Assembly (NCBI RefSeq): GCF_004366595.1
Contig: NZ_SORE01000030.1
Location: forward strand, 1 to 64,000
Direction of reading: 5' to 3'
From: Paraburkholderia rhizosphaerae
GTDB lineage: Bacteria > Pseudomonadota > Gammaproteobacteria > Burkholderiales > Burkholderiaceae
DNA: 64,000 bases
Translations under genes and position numbers: made by a program
Part shown: positions 33,336 through 41,568 of the stretch, piece after piece
Numbering within the stretch: position 1 is the stretch's first letter
Layout of the letters: each line of letters starts with the position of its first letter
Notes under the pieces: model-generated
Databases searched by the model: none
What the model saw: the letters and a program-made list of their open reading frames with translations, nothing else
What the model was told of the DNA's origin: nothing

Positions 33336-34052
33336 TCAGGTGCGGTCCGCCTGGCGCGCGAAAAAGAACGGCCGGCGCGCGCGTTTCTTCATCTCGAGCG
33401 GCGGATGAAACAGCCGCGCGCCGATCTGCGCGGCAATCCACGAGAGGCCGTTGCTGATCAGCAGATAGATGATCAGCGTAATCGAAAACGTCTGCACATA
33501 GAGCAGCGTGCGAGAGTTGATCACGGTCGCGGTGCCGCTCAATTCCGGCAGCGCGATCGCGGATAGCAGCGACGTGCCGAGCAGCAGCTGGATCAGGTTA
33601 TTGACGATCGCCGGATAAACCGCGCGCGCGGCCTGCGGCAGCACGACTTCGATAAAGATCTGCGCACGCCCGAGGCCGAGAAGGGTTGCGGCTTCCAGTT
33701 GGCCGCGCGGCACCGATTGAATGCCGGCACGAAACACTTCCGCAAGGTACGCGCCGACGTTGACGCCGAGCGCGATCACGCCGGCCGTCAATGCATCGAG
33801 CGTGATGCCGAGTGTCGGCAAACCGAAAAACACAATGAAGATTTGCAGCAGCACCGGCGTGTTGCGGATCGCCTCGATATAGATGCTCGCCAGCCAGCGC
33901 AATGGCGCGGCACGCGATGAACCGGCGAGCGCGGCGAGCAGGCCGAGCGCCATGGCCAGCACGAATGCGAGCAAAGTGACGCGCAACGTCAGCCACGCCG
34001 CGTGGAGAAAATCGCTGGAATAACCGGCGAGGGTGATCCATTGATAGCTCAT
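33336..34052 (-). CDS. Polar amino-acid ABC transporter, permease subunit 1
   Basis: A 238-aa permease homologous to the next gene. It shows YIEAIRNTPVLLQIFIVFFGLP and the docking segment AYLAEVFRAGIQSVPRGQLEAATLLGLGRAQ. The pair of permeases implies a heterodimeric channel, as in glutamate/aspartate or histidine systems. Its ATG at 34052 is 70 bp after the binding-protein stop codon. Confidence 0.93.
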   Translation of the reverse strand: MSYQWITLAGYSSDFLHAAWLTLRVTLLAFVLAMALGLLAALAGSSRAAPLRWLASIYIEAIRNTPVLLQIFIVFFGLPTLGITLDALTAGVIALGVNVGAYLAEVFRAGIQSVPRGQLEAATLLGLGRAQIFIEVVLPQAARAVYPAIVNNLIQLLLGTSLLSAIALPELSGTATVINSRTLLYVQTFSITLIIYLLISNGLSWIAAQIGARLFHPPLEMKKRARRPFFFARQADRT

Positions 34053-34122
34053 GGATGCTCCGTGCGAGAGACCGGCGCTTGCGTAAGCGCCAGCGCGGCG
34101 CCGGGCCGCGCGGCACCGCGCT

Positions 34123-34956
34123 TTAGAACTGCGGGTTCAGCGAATAACGCGGCTCGACACCAAACCACTTCTTGTACAACTGCTGGTTCAGCTTCGATGC
34201 GTTGATCTGGAACAGGAACAGGTTCAGATAGTCGAGCCACACCTGATCGCCCTGCTTCACGCCAAACGCGTTGTATTCGAGTGGCACCAACGCTTCATCG
34301 GTAACGCTCAGCTCCGGGTCGAGCTTCGCCTGGTACGCGAGGAAGTTGTTGTCCTCGATCATCGCGTCGGCCTGGCCCTGCTTGACCGCGAGAATCGCGG
34401 CCTGCGAACTGTCGTATTCCTGAATCTTGACCTGCATGTTCAGCGAGCGCACTTCGTCGCCGTTCGTCGATCCCTTTACGGTCGCGATCGTGCGATTCGA
34501 CATGTCCTTGATCGACGTGATGCCGCTGCTTTTCTTCACGAGCAGCGCCTCGCTCGCGACCACATACGGATGCGTAAACGAGATTTCCTTCGCACGCTCC
34601 AGATTGCGCGTGAAGTTGCAGAACACGACGTCGACCTTGCTGGTCTGCAGGTTCGGAATGCGGTTCGCGCTGGTCGTATTGACCATTTCGAGCTTCACGC
34701 CCATTTGCCTGGCCAGTTCTTTCGCGAGGTCGACGTCGTAGCCATCCGGTGCGCCGGCCTGATCGTAGAAACCGAACGGCGCAAAGCTCAGGCAATCGCC
34801 GACGCGTAACGTGCCACGCTGCAACACCTGCTTGAGCGCGGAATCCGCGACCGCGCCCTGTGCGGGCTGATCGACTTTTGTGCAGGCGCCGAGCACCAGC
34901 AAACCGGCAAGAGCGGACAGGCAGTAGAGTTTTACGCGTGCTTTGGCGAGTCTCAT
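34123..34956 (-). CDS. Polar amino-acid ABC transporter, family 3 substrate-binding lipoprotein
   Basis: A 277-aa binding protein. The N-terminus LYCLSALAGLLVLGAC is a lipoprotein signal with a lipobox cysteine. The mature part is a family 3 solute-binding protein: GTLRVGDCLSFAPFGFYDQ, GYDVDLAKELARQMGVKLE, VDVVFCNFTRNLERAKEISFT and DAMIEDNNFLAYQ. The ATG at 34956 is chosen because it opens the signal peptide; upstream in-frame codons are not protein-like. It is the first gene of the transporter operon. The ligand cannot be named from sequence. Confidence 0.92.
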   Translation of the reverse strand: MRLAKARVKLYCLSALAGLLVLGACTKVDQPAQGAVADSALKQVLQRGTLRVGDCLSFAPFGFYDQAGAPDGYDVDLAKELARQMGVKLEMVNTTSANRIPNLQTSKVDVVFCNFTRNLERAKEISFTHPYVVASEALLVKKSSGITSIKDMSNRTIATVKGSTNGDEVRSLNMQVKIQEYDSSQAAILAVKQGQADAMIEDNNFLAYQAKLDPELSVTDEALVPLEYNAFGVKQGDQVWLDYLNLFLFQINASKLNQQLYKKWFGVEPRYSLNPQF

Positions 34957-35266
34957 TGTTGGTGTCCCGGTCTGGAGGAGAAATGTATTCACCGATGCTG
35001 CGCGGCACTGTCGAACCTGCAACGGCCGATAAACGGTCCGACAGGGTGTCTGTCCGATATACCGGAATAGAATCTGACACGACAGATGGCAGCGAGTGTT
35101 CCATGGACACAAATTCCGCGCAACCGGGAAAACGCGAAGGGTTGGAGCGGCGTTTCCCGCCTGTTGCAGGGTGAGCGCGGGCTTATCGCAGGCGGCGGGG
35201 CATCGGGTCTCCGGCGCGCAACGCCGTGGAGACCCGCTCGGTCATGCGGCTATGGGGACCGGAAAC
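34957..35266. promoter_or_regulatory. Promoter region of the ABC importer operon
   Basis: The 310-bp gap holds the upstream region of the minus-strand ABC operon and the 3' side of the orphan gene at 35267. An imperfect inverted repeat at 35037-35057 is the best operator candidate. No coding sequence or RNA gene is visible. Confidence 0.4.
35037..35057. promoter_or_regulatory. Candidate operator of the ABC/IclR operon
   Basis: TCCGACAG (35037-35044) and CTGTCCGA (35050-35057) form an 8-bp inverted repeat with one mismatch around a 5-bp centre, about 80 bp upstream of the binding-protein start. The IclR protein encoded at the end of the operon is a plausible ligand. This is inference. Confidence 0.4.
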
Positions 35267-36241
35267 TTACAGCGCGTCGGCAGCGCGCTGCACATGCCGG
35301 TTCGCGTGCGGACAGACCAGAATCTTTTCAATGACGTTCGACAACAGGTCCTGCGGCCCCTTCAGCGAATCGGCAAGGACCCTGTCAGTCGGGAACACGA
35401 GTTCGGCCGCCACGTTATCCATCACAATGCGGCCGAGGTTATCGAGCGCAACGTGAATCGGGTCGGCCGGCTTTTCGGCAGTCGAGATATCGATAAGATG
35501 CGTCGCCACTCGCTTCTGATCCATGAATTTTCTGATAATGATCGAATTCTGGTTATCGATCATCGTGGTCCATATGGATAAGACCACCGCATAAAGGTTC
35601 TTCCAGCTTTTCTCGCCGAGTTGCGCTTTCCAGCGCGTAAGCAACGCGCTGACCCCATCGACCTGCGCCTTGCCGGCAATGCGCATGTTAATTGCGATGT
35701 CATCGTGGACGTACGCGGTCAGCTCATCGAAACTGTCGATGCTGAAGCGGCCATTTTCCAACGACGTATCGATAAACCGGAGGGCGTTCACCAGGATGCG
35801 GTGGCTCGCCACCTTTCCTTCGTGCGGCAAATCAGTGCGTTGCAAATGATCCAGCGCCCGCTGCAGCACGTCCCGAAACGCCTTGATGCCGGGAACCCAT
35901 CCTTGCGCGTCCGGCTGCCCCAGATACGGCGCGATGATCACGTACAGTCCGAGCGGCGTATGGCTGATAGACTTCGCCAGTTCGAACACTGCGGACACCG
36001 GCCTGAGCGTTTCGCGAGCGCCGTTGTGGATCAGCGTGTACGTACCGCCCCAGTCGTCGTTGCTGACCACAATCACCGGATCGAGATGCGGCAGCAGCGC
36101 CGCCTTCATTTTTGCGTAATTGTCCTGCATCGACGTGTCGATCGCGATCACTGCGTTGCGGCAGCGAACCAGCGAATTCGATTCGAAGGACACCATTTTC
36201 AGATCGTGTTTATTGATCCGTTTTTCTTCCTGCATTTCCAT
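35267..36241 (-). CDS. Orphan protein of unknown function
   Basis: A 324-aa protein I do not recognise. The ATG at 36241 is preferred because GGATTGGAAAG precedes it; the frame is open further but overlaps the divergent regulator's promoter. It reads as a soluble alpha/beta protein. A strand-rich region (NAVIAIDTSMQDNYAKMKAAL, DPVIVVSNDDWGGTYTLI) comes first, followed by a helical part (AFRDVLQRALDHLQRTDL, VVLSIWTTMIDNQN). A conserved-looking Cys/His ending (ILVCPHANRH) closes it. No signal peptide or membrane helices are visible. It is divergent from the GlxA-type regulator. Confidence 0.65.
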   Translation of the reverse strand: MEMQEEKRINKHDLKMVSFESNSLVRCRNAVIAIDTSMQDNYAKMKAALLPHLDPVIVVSNDDWGGTYTLIHNGARETLRPVSAVFELAKSISHTPLGLYVIIAPYLGQPDAQGWVPGIKAFRDVLQRALDHLQRTDLPHEGKVASHRILVNALRFIDTSLENGRFSIDSFDELTAYVHDDIAINMRIAGKAQVDGVSALLTRWKAQLGEKSWKNLYAVVLSIWTTMIDNQNSIIIRKFMDQKRVATHLIDISTAEKPADPIHVALDNLGRIVMDNVAAELVFPTDRVLADSLKGPQDLLSNVIEKILVCPHANRHVQRAADAL

Positions 36242-36447
36242 TTTCTTTCCAATCCTAAAAATATCAATACCGCGATCAGCGGTACGTCCACGCGAATGCG
36301 AGCCGATGAAATGATCTCGATAAAATCGATTTATTGAACCCCTGCCTCGCGGATCCAGAATCAGATATTTCACGGCAATCCATAAGCGGTTTGGCGGACA
36401 TCCTGTGATAGGATCAGGCCAATCTTTTGAGCTGTTGGGGAAGATGC

Positions 36448-37410
36448 GTGTCACACACTGTCGCGGTCATCGCTTATGAGGGGATTAGCGCGTTTCATCT
36501 GTCAGTCCCCTGCATCGTTTTCGGAGACGACCTGCTCAAGCTAGGCGTGCCTCGTTACAGCGTCATTCTGTGTGCGGAAAAGCCCGGCCCCATTCCGACC
36601 ATGTCGGATTTCGATATCGATATCCGCCGCGATCTCACTGCATTGGAAAACGCGCACACGGTCATCATGCCGGCCTGGCGCGATACCGCCGACCCTCCGT
36701 CGCAAGCTTTGCTGAATGCGTTGCGCGCCGCGCACGCGCGGGGCTGCCGCGTAGTGGGGCTGTGCCTCGGTTCGTTCGTGCTGGCTCAGGCGGGTTTGCT
36801 CGATGGTCGTAAAGCTTCGACGCATTGGGCGTGGGCAGAGGAATTCAAAGCGACCTATCCGCAAGTCGAACTGGATCAAAAAGCGCTTTACGTTGAGGAT
36901 GGCAACATTCTGACGTCGGCCGGCACCGCCGCTGCGATCGACTGTTGTCTGCATCTCGTGCGCCGCGATCATGGCGCCGAGATCGCGAATCGCGTCGCAC
37001 GCCGACTTGTCGTTGCGCCTCATCGTCATGGCGGGCAGGCGCAGTACATCGAGAAACCGCTGCCCGGATCCGAAGGCCGCGATCCGCTGTCCACCACGCT
37101 GGCATGGACGCTCGAACATCTCGATGAGCCTCATAGTCTGGAAAGTCTCGCGGCTCGCGCGCGCATGAGTGTGCGCAGCTTCACCCGGCACTTTCGCAAG
37201 AAAACCGGCACGACGCTCACTCAATGGTTGCTGAACCACCGGCTGCAACGCGCGCAGCGTCTTCTGGAAACCGGCAACTGCTCGATCGATGTCGTCGCCG
37301 AAACCGCCGGTTTTTCGTCGACGGTTACCTTCCGCCAGCACTTTACACAGGCGTTCTCGATCCCGCCCGCGGCTTACCGCAAGCAGTTCCAGTCGCGGCT
37401 TCCGACCTGA
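36448..37410 (+). CDS. GlxA-family AraC-type regulator (DJ-1/PfpI domain)
   Basis: A 320-aa regulator combining a class I glutamine-amidotransferase/DJ-1-like domain (residues ~1-190; VAVIAYEGISAFHLSVPCIVFG and the elbow VVGLCLGSFVLAQAGLLDG) with a C-terminal AraC double helix-turn-helix (SLESLAARARMSVRSFTRHFRKKTG, VAETAGFSSTVTFRQHFTQAF). The start is GTG 36448, with GGGGAAG upstream. Such regulators often sense quaternary amines or amino acids. It probably controls the isochorismatase-like gene 147 bp downstream. Confidence 0.92.
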   Translation: MSHTVAVIAYEGISAFHLSVPCIVFGDDLLKLGVPRYSVILCAEKPGPIPTMSDFDIDIRRDLTALENAHTVIMPAWRDTADPPSQALLNALRAAHARGCRVVGLCLGSFVLAQAGLLDGRKASTHWAWAEEFKATYPQVELDQKALYVEDGNILTSAGTAAAIDCCLHLVRRDHGAEIANRVARRLVVAPHRHGGQAQYIEKPLPGSEGRDPLSTTLAWTLEHLDEPHSLESLAARARMSVRSFTRHFRKKTGTTLTQWLLNHRLQRAQRLLETGNCSIDVVAETAGFSSTVTFRQHFTQAFSIPPAAYRKQFQSRLPT

Positions 37411-37556
37411 ACGGAGGGTCCGTGTGCGCGCCACGCGATGCATCGGCACAGCAGAATGGCCCGATTTCATCACACGCTGTCATCCGGACCGCTTTCCGTA
37501 TCGACGGATATTGCTGAAAATCGGTGCACATTCCACTGAAACAGGGAGCGCGCACG

Positions 37557-38174
37557 ATGCACCATCCAACTATCCGAACACTGGCGGGCGCCACCGCGCC
37601 ACAGACCATCGACCCGGCAAAGACCGCGTTGCTGGTGATTGACTTCCAGAACGAGTACTTCAACGGCAAGCTGCCCATTCCTGACGGCAAGAAGGCGCTG
37701 ACGAACGCGGTGCGGCTGATCGAACGCGCCGACGCAGACGGTATCGCCGTGTACCACGTGCAGCACGTGAACCCGGCGGGCAGCCCGGTGTTTGCCGAAG
37801 ACAGCGCAACCTCGCATATCCATGCCGGCATCCAGCCCGCCGCGCATCATCAGCTGGTGCGAAAGCGCTCAGTAAGCGTCTTTCCGACCACCGACCTCGA
37901 TCAGCAACTGAAGCAGAAAGGCATCGATACGCTGATCGTTACCGGCCTGATGACGCATGCGTGCGTCGCGGGCGCGGCGCGCGATGCGGTGCCGCTCGGC
38001 TACCGCGTGATCGTCGCGGACGATGCATGCGCGACGCGCGATCTCGATCTACGCGACAACGAAACGGTCACGAACAACGTATTGCATCGCGCGGCGCTCG
38101 TGTCGATCGCGGATACGTTCGGTGACGTAATGACGACCGATGCGCTGCTCGGATTGTCACTCAGCGCGCGTTGA
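37557..38174 (+). CDS. Isochorismatase-family cysteine hydrolase
   Basis: A 205-aa hydrolase of the isochorismatase/nicotinamidase fold. The catalytic triad is visible: D29 (ALLVIDFQNEYF), K103 (LVRKRSVSVF) and C136 (GLMTHACVAGAARDA). The ATG at 37557 has GGGAG upstream. Family members hydrolyse nicotinamide, ureidoacrylate, N-carbamoyl compounds or isochorismate. The pairing with a GlxA-like regulator is common for such hydrolases in Burkholderiales, but the substrate is not evident. It is on the same strand as the regulator. Confidence 0.9.
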   Translation: MHHPTIRTLAGATAPQTIDPAKTALLVIDFQNEYFNGKLPIPDGKKALTNAVRLIERADADGIAVYHVQHVNPAGSPVFAEDSATSHIHAGIQPAAHHQLVRKRSVSVFPTTDLDQQLKQKGIDTLIVTGLMTHACVAGAARDAVPLGYRVIVADDACATRDLDLRDNETVTNNVLHRAALVSIADTFGDVMTTDALLGLSLSAR

Positions 38175-38274
38175 AGAAGACGAACGCATACGAAGCTTAC
38201 GCTCGCCGTCATCGCGAGCGGTCTGCGGCGCGCGTGTTACACGGCCGTCGTGTTACACGCGCACCGATCGCACA

Positions 38275-38985
38275 TCAAACACGCGCGGCGACCGGTAGCA
38301 GCGCACCGGTGATCGACTGCGCGTCGGCCGACAACAGAAACGCGATGACAACCGCGATCTGCTCAGGCGTGACCCAGCGCGAGAAATCCGCGTCCGGCAT
38401 ATCGACGCGATTCTGTGGCGTATCGATGATCGACGGCAGGATCGCATTCACGGTGACGCCCTTATCCTTTAACTCTTCCGCGAGCGCTTCGGTCAAACGC
38501 ATGACCGCCGATTTCGATGCCGCGTAGGCCCCCATACCGGTCCCTGCTTTCAACGCAGCCAGCGCGCCGATATTGACGATCCGACCGCTACCGCCGGCGG
38601 CTGTCAGATGCGCGAGCGCCGCCTTCGATGCATTGAGCGCGGTCTTCAGATTCGCGCTGAACATCTGGTCCCAACTGTCCGCGCTGCCATCCGCGACCGT
38701 CTCCCAGCGGAACGCGCCGGCGATATTGACCAGCGCATGCAAACCGTTAAAGCGGTTGGCGATCGTTGCGAGCGCATCTTGCGCGGCTTGCGGATCGGCA
38801 AGGTCCACGTGATCGACGACACATGCTTGCGCGAGTTCCGCGGGAAGCGCGGACGGTGCAGGCGCCGCGCCGCGGCCAATCAGCACGACTTGTGCGCCGC
38901 GCGCGGCCAGCACGCGCGCCGTCACGAAACCGAGCACGCCAAAGGCGCCGGTCACGGCGACGATCTTTCCTTGCAGGTTATTCAT
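38275..38985 (-). CDS. SDR-family oxidoreductase
   Basis: A 236-aa short-chain dehydrogenase/reductase. It has the cofactor motif VAVTGAFGVLGFV, NIAGAF (usual NAG), and Y-A-A-S-K in MGAYAASKSAVMRL; SIIDTP follows. The active-site serine normally 13 residues before the tyrosine is an alanine here (IGALAALKAGTG), which seems natural in this subgroup. AGGAGG lies 9 nt before the ATG at 38985. It is divergent from the alpha/beta hydrolase gene. Substrate unknown. Confidence 0.88.
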   Translation of the reverse strand: MNNLQGKIVAVTGAFGVLGFVTARVLAARGAQVVLIGRGAAPAPSALPAELAQACVVDHVDLADPQAAQDALATIANRFNGLHALVNIAGAFRWETVADGSADSWDQMFSANLKTALNASKAALAHLTAAGGSGRIVNIGALAALKAGTGMGAYAASKSAVMRLTEALAEELKDKGVTVNAILPSIIDTPQNRVDMPDADFSRWVTPEQIAVVIAFLLSADAQSITGALLPVAARV

Positions 38986-39175
38986 CAGGCTAGCCCTCCT
39001 GTGACGGGACACGAAACGCATCGCGCATGCCATCGGCACGCATGCTGACCAGGCATCATAACGCTGCCCCTTGCCGTCGCATGCCGCAGCGTGCACGATA
39101 CGCAAGGGCGTCTGCAATCTGTAGTCTTATCCGTCAAAACACGTGACAACAATCGTCGGGAACCGAGCACACACC

Positions 39176-39949
39176 ATGTCCTCCGAAGCCTCATCGTCGC
39201 ACACGCCGTCCGGCCCGGACCGCAGCCATACTTTCGTGCTGATCCACGGTGCGTGGCACGGCGGCTGGTGCTGGCGATACGTCGCAAACGCGCTGCGTGC
39301 GCAAGGTCATCAGGTGTTTACGCCGACGCTGACCGGTCACGGTGAGCGCCGCCATCTGCTAAGCGCGGCGACGTCGGTCGACGTGCCGATTACCGATATC
39401 GTCAATCTGCTCGAAGCCGAAGAACTCGCGGATGTCGTGCTGGTCGGCCACAGTTATGGCGGGCTCGTCGCCGCGGGCGTCGCGGACCGCCGCCCCGACG
39501 TGCTGCGCTCGCTGGTGTTCCTCGACAGCCTGCTCGTTGAGAGCGGCCAGGCCGCGTTGGACATCTTGCCTCGCGATCTGGTCGAAGCGCGACTCAAGGC
39601 AATCGCCGCGAGCGGCCAGCCGCTGTTGATGCCGGTACCGAGCGTTGCGGCGATGGGAATTCCAGACGACCATCCGCGTGCAGATTGGGTGCGCCGACGT
39701 TTGACGCCGCATCCGCTCGCCACGTACAACACCCCGCTCGTGCTGCGCTACCCATTAGGTAACGGCCTGCCGCGCACCTATGTGCATTGCGCACAGCCGT
39801 CTTATGAGGTGCTTGCGCCGGTACGCGAGCGGATTCGCGCACTGCCTGGCTGGCATTGGGAAGAACTCGCGTCGGGCCACGATGCGATGGTGCTCGATCC
39901 GGAATTGCTTGCTGATCTGCTCGTGCGTCTCGCTACACGTGACGCTTGA
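39176..39949 (+). CDS. Alpha/beta hydrolase (methylesterase/hydroxynitrile lyase-like)
   Basis: A 257-aa hydrolase. VLIHGAWHGGWCWRYVANAL is the oxyanion-hole region, VLVGHSYGGLVAAGVAD carries the nucleophile Ser, and SGHDAMVLDPELLADLL holds the catalytic His. The overall shape matches the salicylate-binding/methylesterase branch. ATG 39176 is preferred over GTG 39143 because the added residues are not conserved-looking. It is divergent from the SDR gene, sharing a ~190-bp promoter region. Confidence 0.88.
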   Translation: MSSEASSSHTPSGPDRSHTFVLIHGAWHGGWCWRYVANALRAQGHQVFTPTLTGHGERRHLLSAATSVDVPITDIVNLLEAEELADVVLVGHSYGGLVAAGVADRRPDVLRSLVFLDSLLVESGQAALDILPRDLVEARLKAIAASGQPLLMPVPSVAAMGIPDDHPRADWVRRRLTPHPLATYNTPLVLRYPLGNGLPRTYVHCAQPSYEVLAPVRERIRALPGWHWEELASGHDAMVLDPELLADLLVRLATRDA

Positions 39950-40017
39950 GCATTCATGCCGCGCCAACACGGGGTTCGGTTAAGCGCACCCCGCATGTGC
40001 ATATCGCTTGAGCTTCT

Positions 40018-40411
40018 TCAGGCCCGCTTGCGCCACGGCAATCCATCGATGAACTGATCGATCGCATCGAACAGCACTGCGCGGCGCACGCCGTCCGCCG
40101 CTTCGGCGGACAGGCCCGCGAACACGGTGACACACAGGCTCGCGAGCGCCTTCGGGTCAGCGTCGGCGGCAAGCTCGCCGCGCGCCTTTGCGTGCGCGAA
40201 GCGCTCGGCAATGGCCGTCGACGCTTTGCGACGCAACGAACGCAGATACCCTCGTAATTCCTCGTGCTCGGCGCCGACACTCAGTTGATGCCCATCGCGT
40301 CGCCCAATTCGCTGATTGAGCACGCATCAGCCCTTTTAGCCAGAAGACTTCCATCGCATTGCGCAACGCCGCGCGACGGTCGAATTCCCGTGGTCTGCCG
40401 CGCGGCCTGGG
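40018..40411 (-). pseudogene. TetR-family regulator remnant (frameshift and internal deletion)
   Basis: Reading the minus strand, RGRPREFDRRAALRNAMEVFWLKG is a classic TetR N-terminus. A frameshift at the run AAAAGGG moves the rest of the helix-turn-helix (CSISELGDAMGIN) into another frame, which stops at once. A third frame then gives HEELRGYLRSLRRKASTAIAERF and ADADPKALASLCVTVFAGLS to the C-terminus at 40018. The recognition-helix end and about 60-70 residues after it are missing. The gene is therefore broken at two places. It lies downstream of, and convergent with, the alpha/beta hydrolase it may once have controlled. Confidence 0.88.
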
Positions 40412-40654
40412 CTCGCATTGCTGCTCGCAAGTCCGCTTGCGTCCCGCGCGCAGAGATCGGCGCCGGCCGTCTCGCACGACTCCGCACCTACCTACGCAGT
40501 ATTCGTCGATCAGCCGACCGGGTATACCTTCGTGAAAATGCCGGTCGGCTGGAAGTTTGTCGGCGCCGTATCGAAGGACGAAGTGCGGCATCTGCCAACG
40601 AACGTGCTCACCAAAGTGCCGCCGATCGATACGGTTTCGCTTGACCCGCAATGA
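40412..40654 (+). pseudogene. 5'-truncated small exported protein
   Basis: The frame reads LALLLASPLASRAQRSAPAV, the hydrophobic core and cleavage region of a signal peptide. It continues TYAVFVDQPTGYTFVKMPVGW then KFVGAVSKDEVRHLP to a TGA at 40654. No credible start codon or ribosome site exists upstream, where the sequence belongs to the broken TetR gene on the other strand. The initiating Met and charged n-region appear to have been lost at a junction near 40412. A TTG at 40418 could start a shortened form. Confidence 0.55.
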
Positions 40655-40674
40655 GCTCACAATGACGCGTCGAG

Positions 40675-41568
40675 TTACGGCCGGAATCCGTAAAGCGTGT
40701 GCGCGTTGGTCGTGAGAATCTGGTGACGCAACGCCGCGTCAGGCACCCATAAGGCGAGCGTATCGAGTAGCTGGCTAACCGTCGGCATCGTGTCCCATTG
40801 CGCGACGTGCGGCCAGTCCGAGCCCCAGACGCAACGGGTCGGCGCCGCATCCGCGAGTGCCTGCGCGTACGCGATGGTGTCCTGATACGGCGGCTCCTCG
40901 GCACTGAGCCGATACGCGCCCGATAGCTTCACCCACGCGCCATCGCGGACCAGCCCCAGGAGCCGCTGAAAACCATCGGACCGCACACCTGCCGACGTCG
41001 GCAAATGTCCCATATGATCGACAACGATCGGTGAGCGCAGTTTCGAAAGGCGTGGCGCGAGCTCGGGCAAGTCGCGTGCATCGAGCAGGAACTGGATGTG
41101 CCAGCCCCAGTCCCGCGCAAGCGCGTCGTATTCTTCGAGTTGCGCAAACGTGATGCCACCGCCGCCGTACAGCACGTTGATCCGCATGCCGACCGCGCCG
41201 ACATCGACCATCGCCTGGTATGCGGCATCCGCGAGCCCAAGCGTCGGCACGACCACGCCCCTCAACCGCGCACGATTCGCACGCAGTGTGTCGAGCATCA
41301 GCGTATTGTCCTGGCCGTGCACGCTGACTTGAACCAGTACGCCGTACGTGGAGCCCGTGTCGTCGAGCATCTTCAGGTACGCGCCGGCCGGCGCCGGCGC
41401 AGGCGTGTAAGCGCGCTGCGGCACCCACGGATACCGCGGCGGCTCGCCGATCACATGCGCATGCGTATCGACGGCTCCGGCCGGCATCGCAAAAGCAGTC
41501 GGCCCATTCTGCTGCGCAGCCGGCGCCGGGCACAACGGCGCGTTGTCGTTACGATTGACTGTCGTCAC
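40675..41568 (-). CDS. Amidohydrolase/PDC-lactonase-like TIM-barrel hydrolase
   Basis: A 297-aa metal-dependent hydrolase of the amidohydrolase-2/LigI type. Features are VDTHAHVIGEPPRYPWVPQRAYTP at the start, IVVDHMGHLP in the middle and RCVWGSDWPHVAQW near the end. LigI hydrolyses 2-pyrone-4,6-dicarboxylate in aromatic catabolism; related enzymes hydrolyse other lactones. The start is GTG 41568, placed directly after the MFS stop codon with GGAGG upstream, so the two genes are coupled. Together with the MFS carrier it forms an uptake-and-hydrolysis operon. Confidence 0.87.
   Translation of the reverse strand: MTTVNRNDNAPLCPAPAAQQNGPTAFAMPAGAVDTHAHVIGEPPRYPWVPQRAYTPAPAPAGAYLKMLDDTGSTYGVLVQVSVHGQDNTLMLDTLRANRARLRGVVVPTLGLADAAYQAMVDVGAVGMRINVLYGGGGITFAQLEEYDALARDWGWHIQFLLDARDLPELAPRLSKLRSPIVVDHMGHLPTSAGVRSDGFQRLLGLVRDGAWVKLSGAYRLSAEEPPYQDTIAYAQALADAAPTRCVWGSDWPHVAQWDTMPTVSQLLDTLALWVPDAALRHQILTTNAHTLYGFRP

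Noticed and set aside
36427..36447. TTG at 36427 as start of the GlxA-type regulator
   Set aside because: GTG 36448 has a GGGGAAG ribosome site at good spacing and begins right before the conserved DJ-1 strand.
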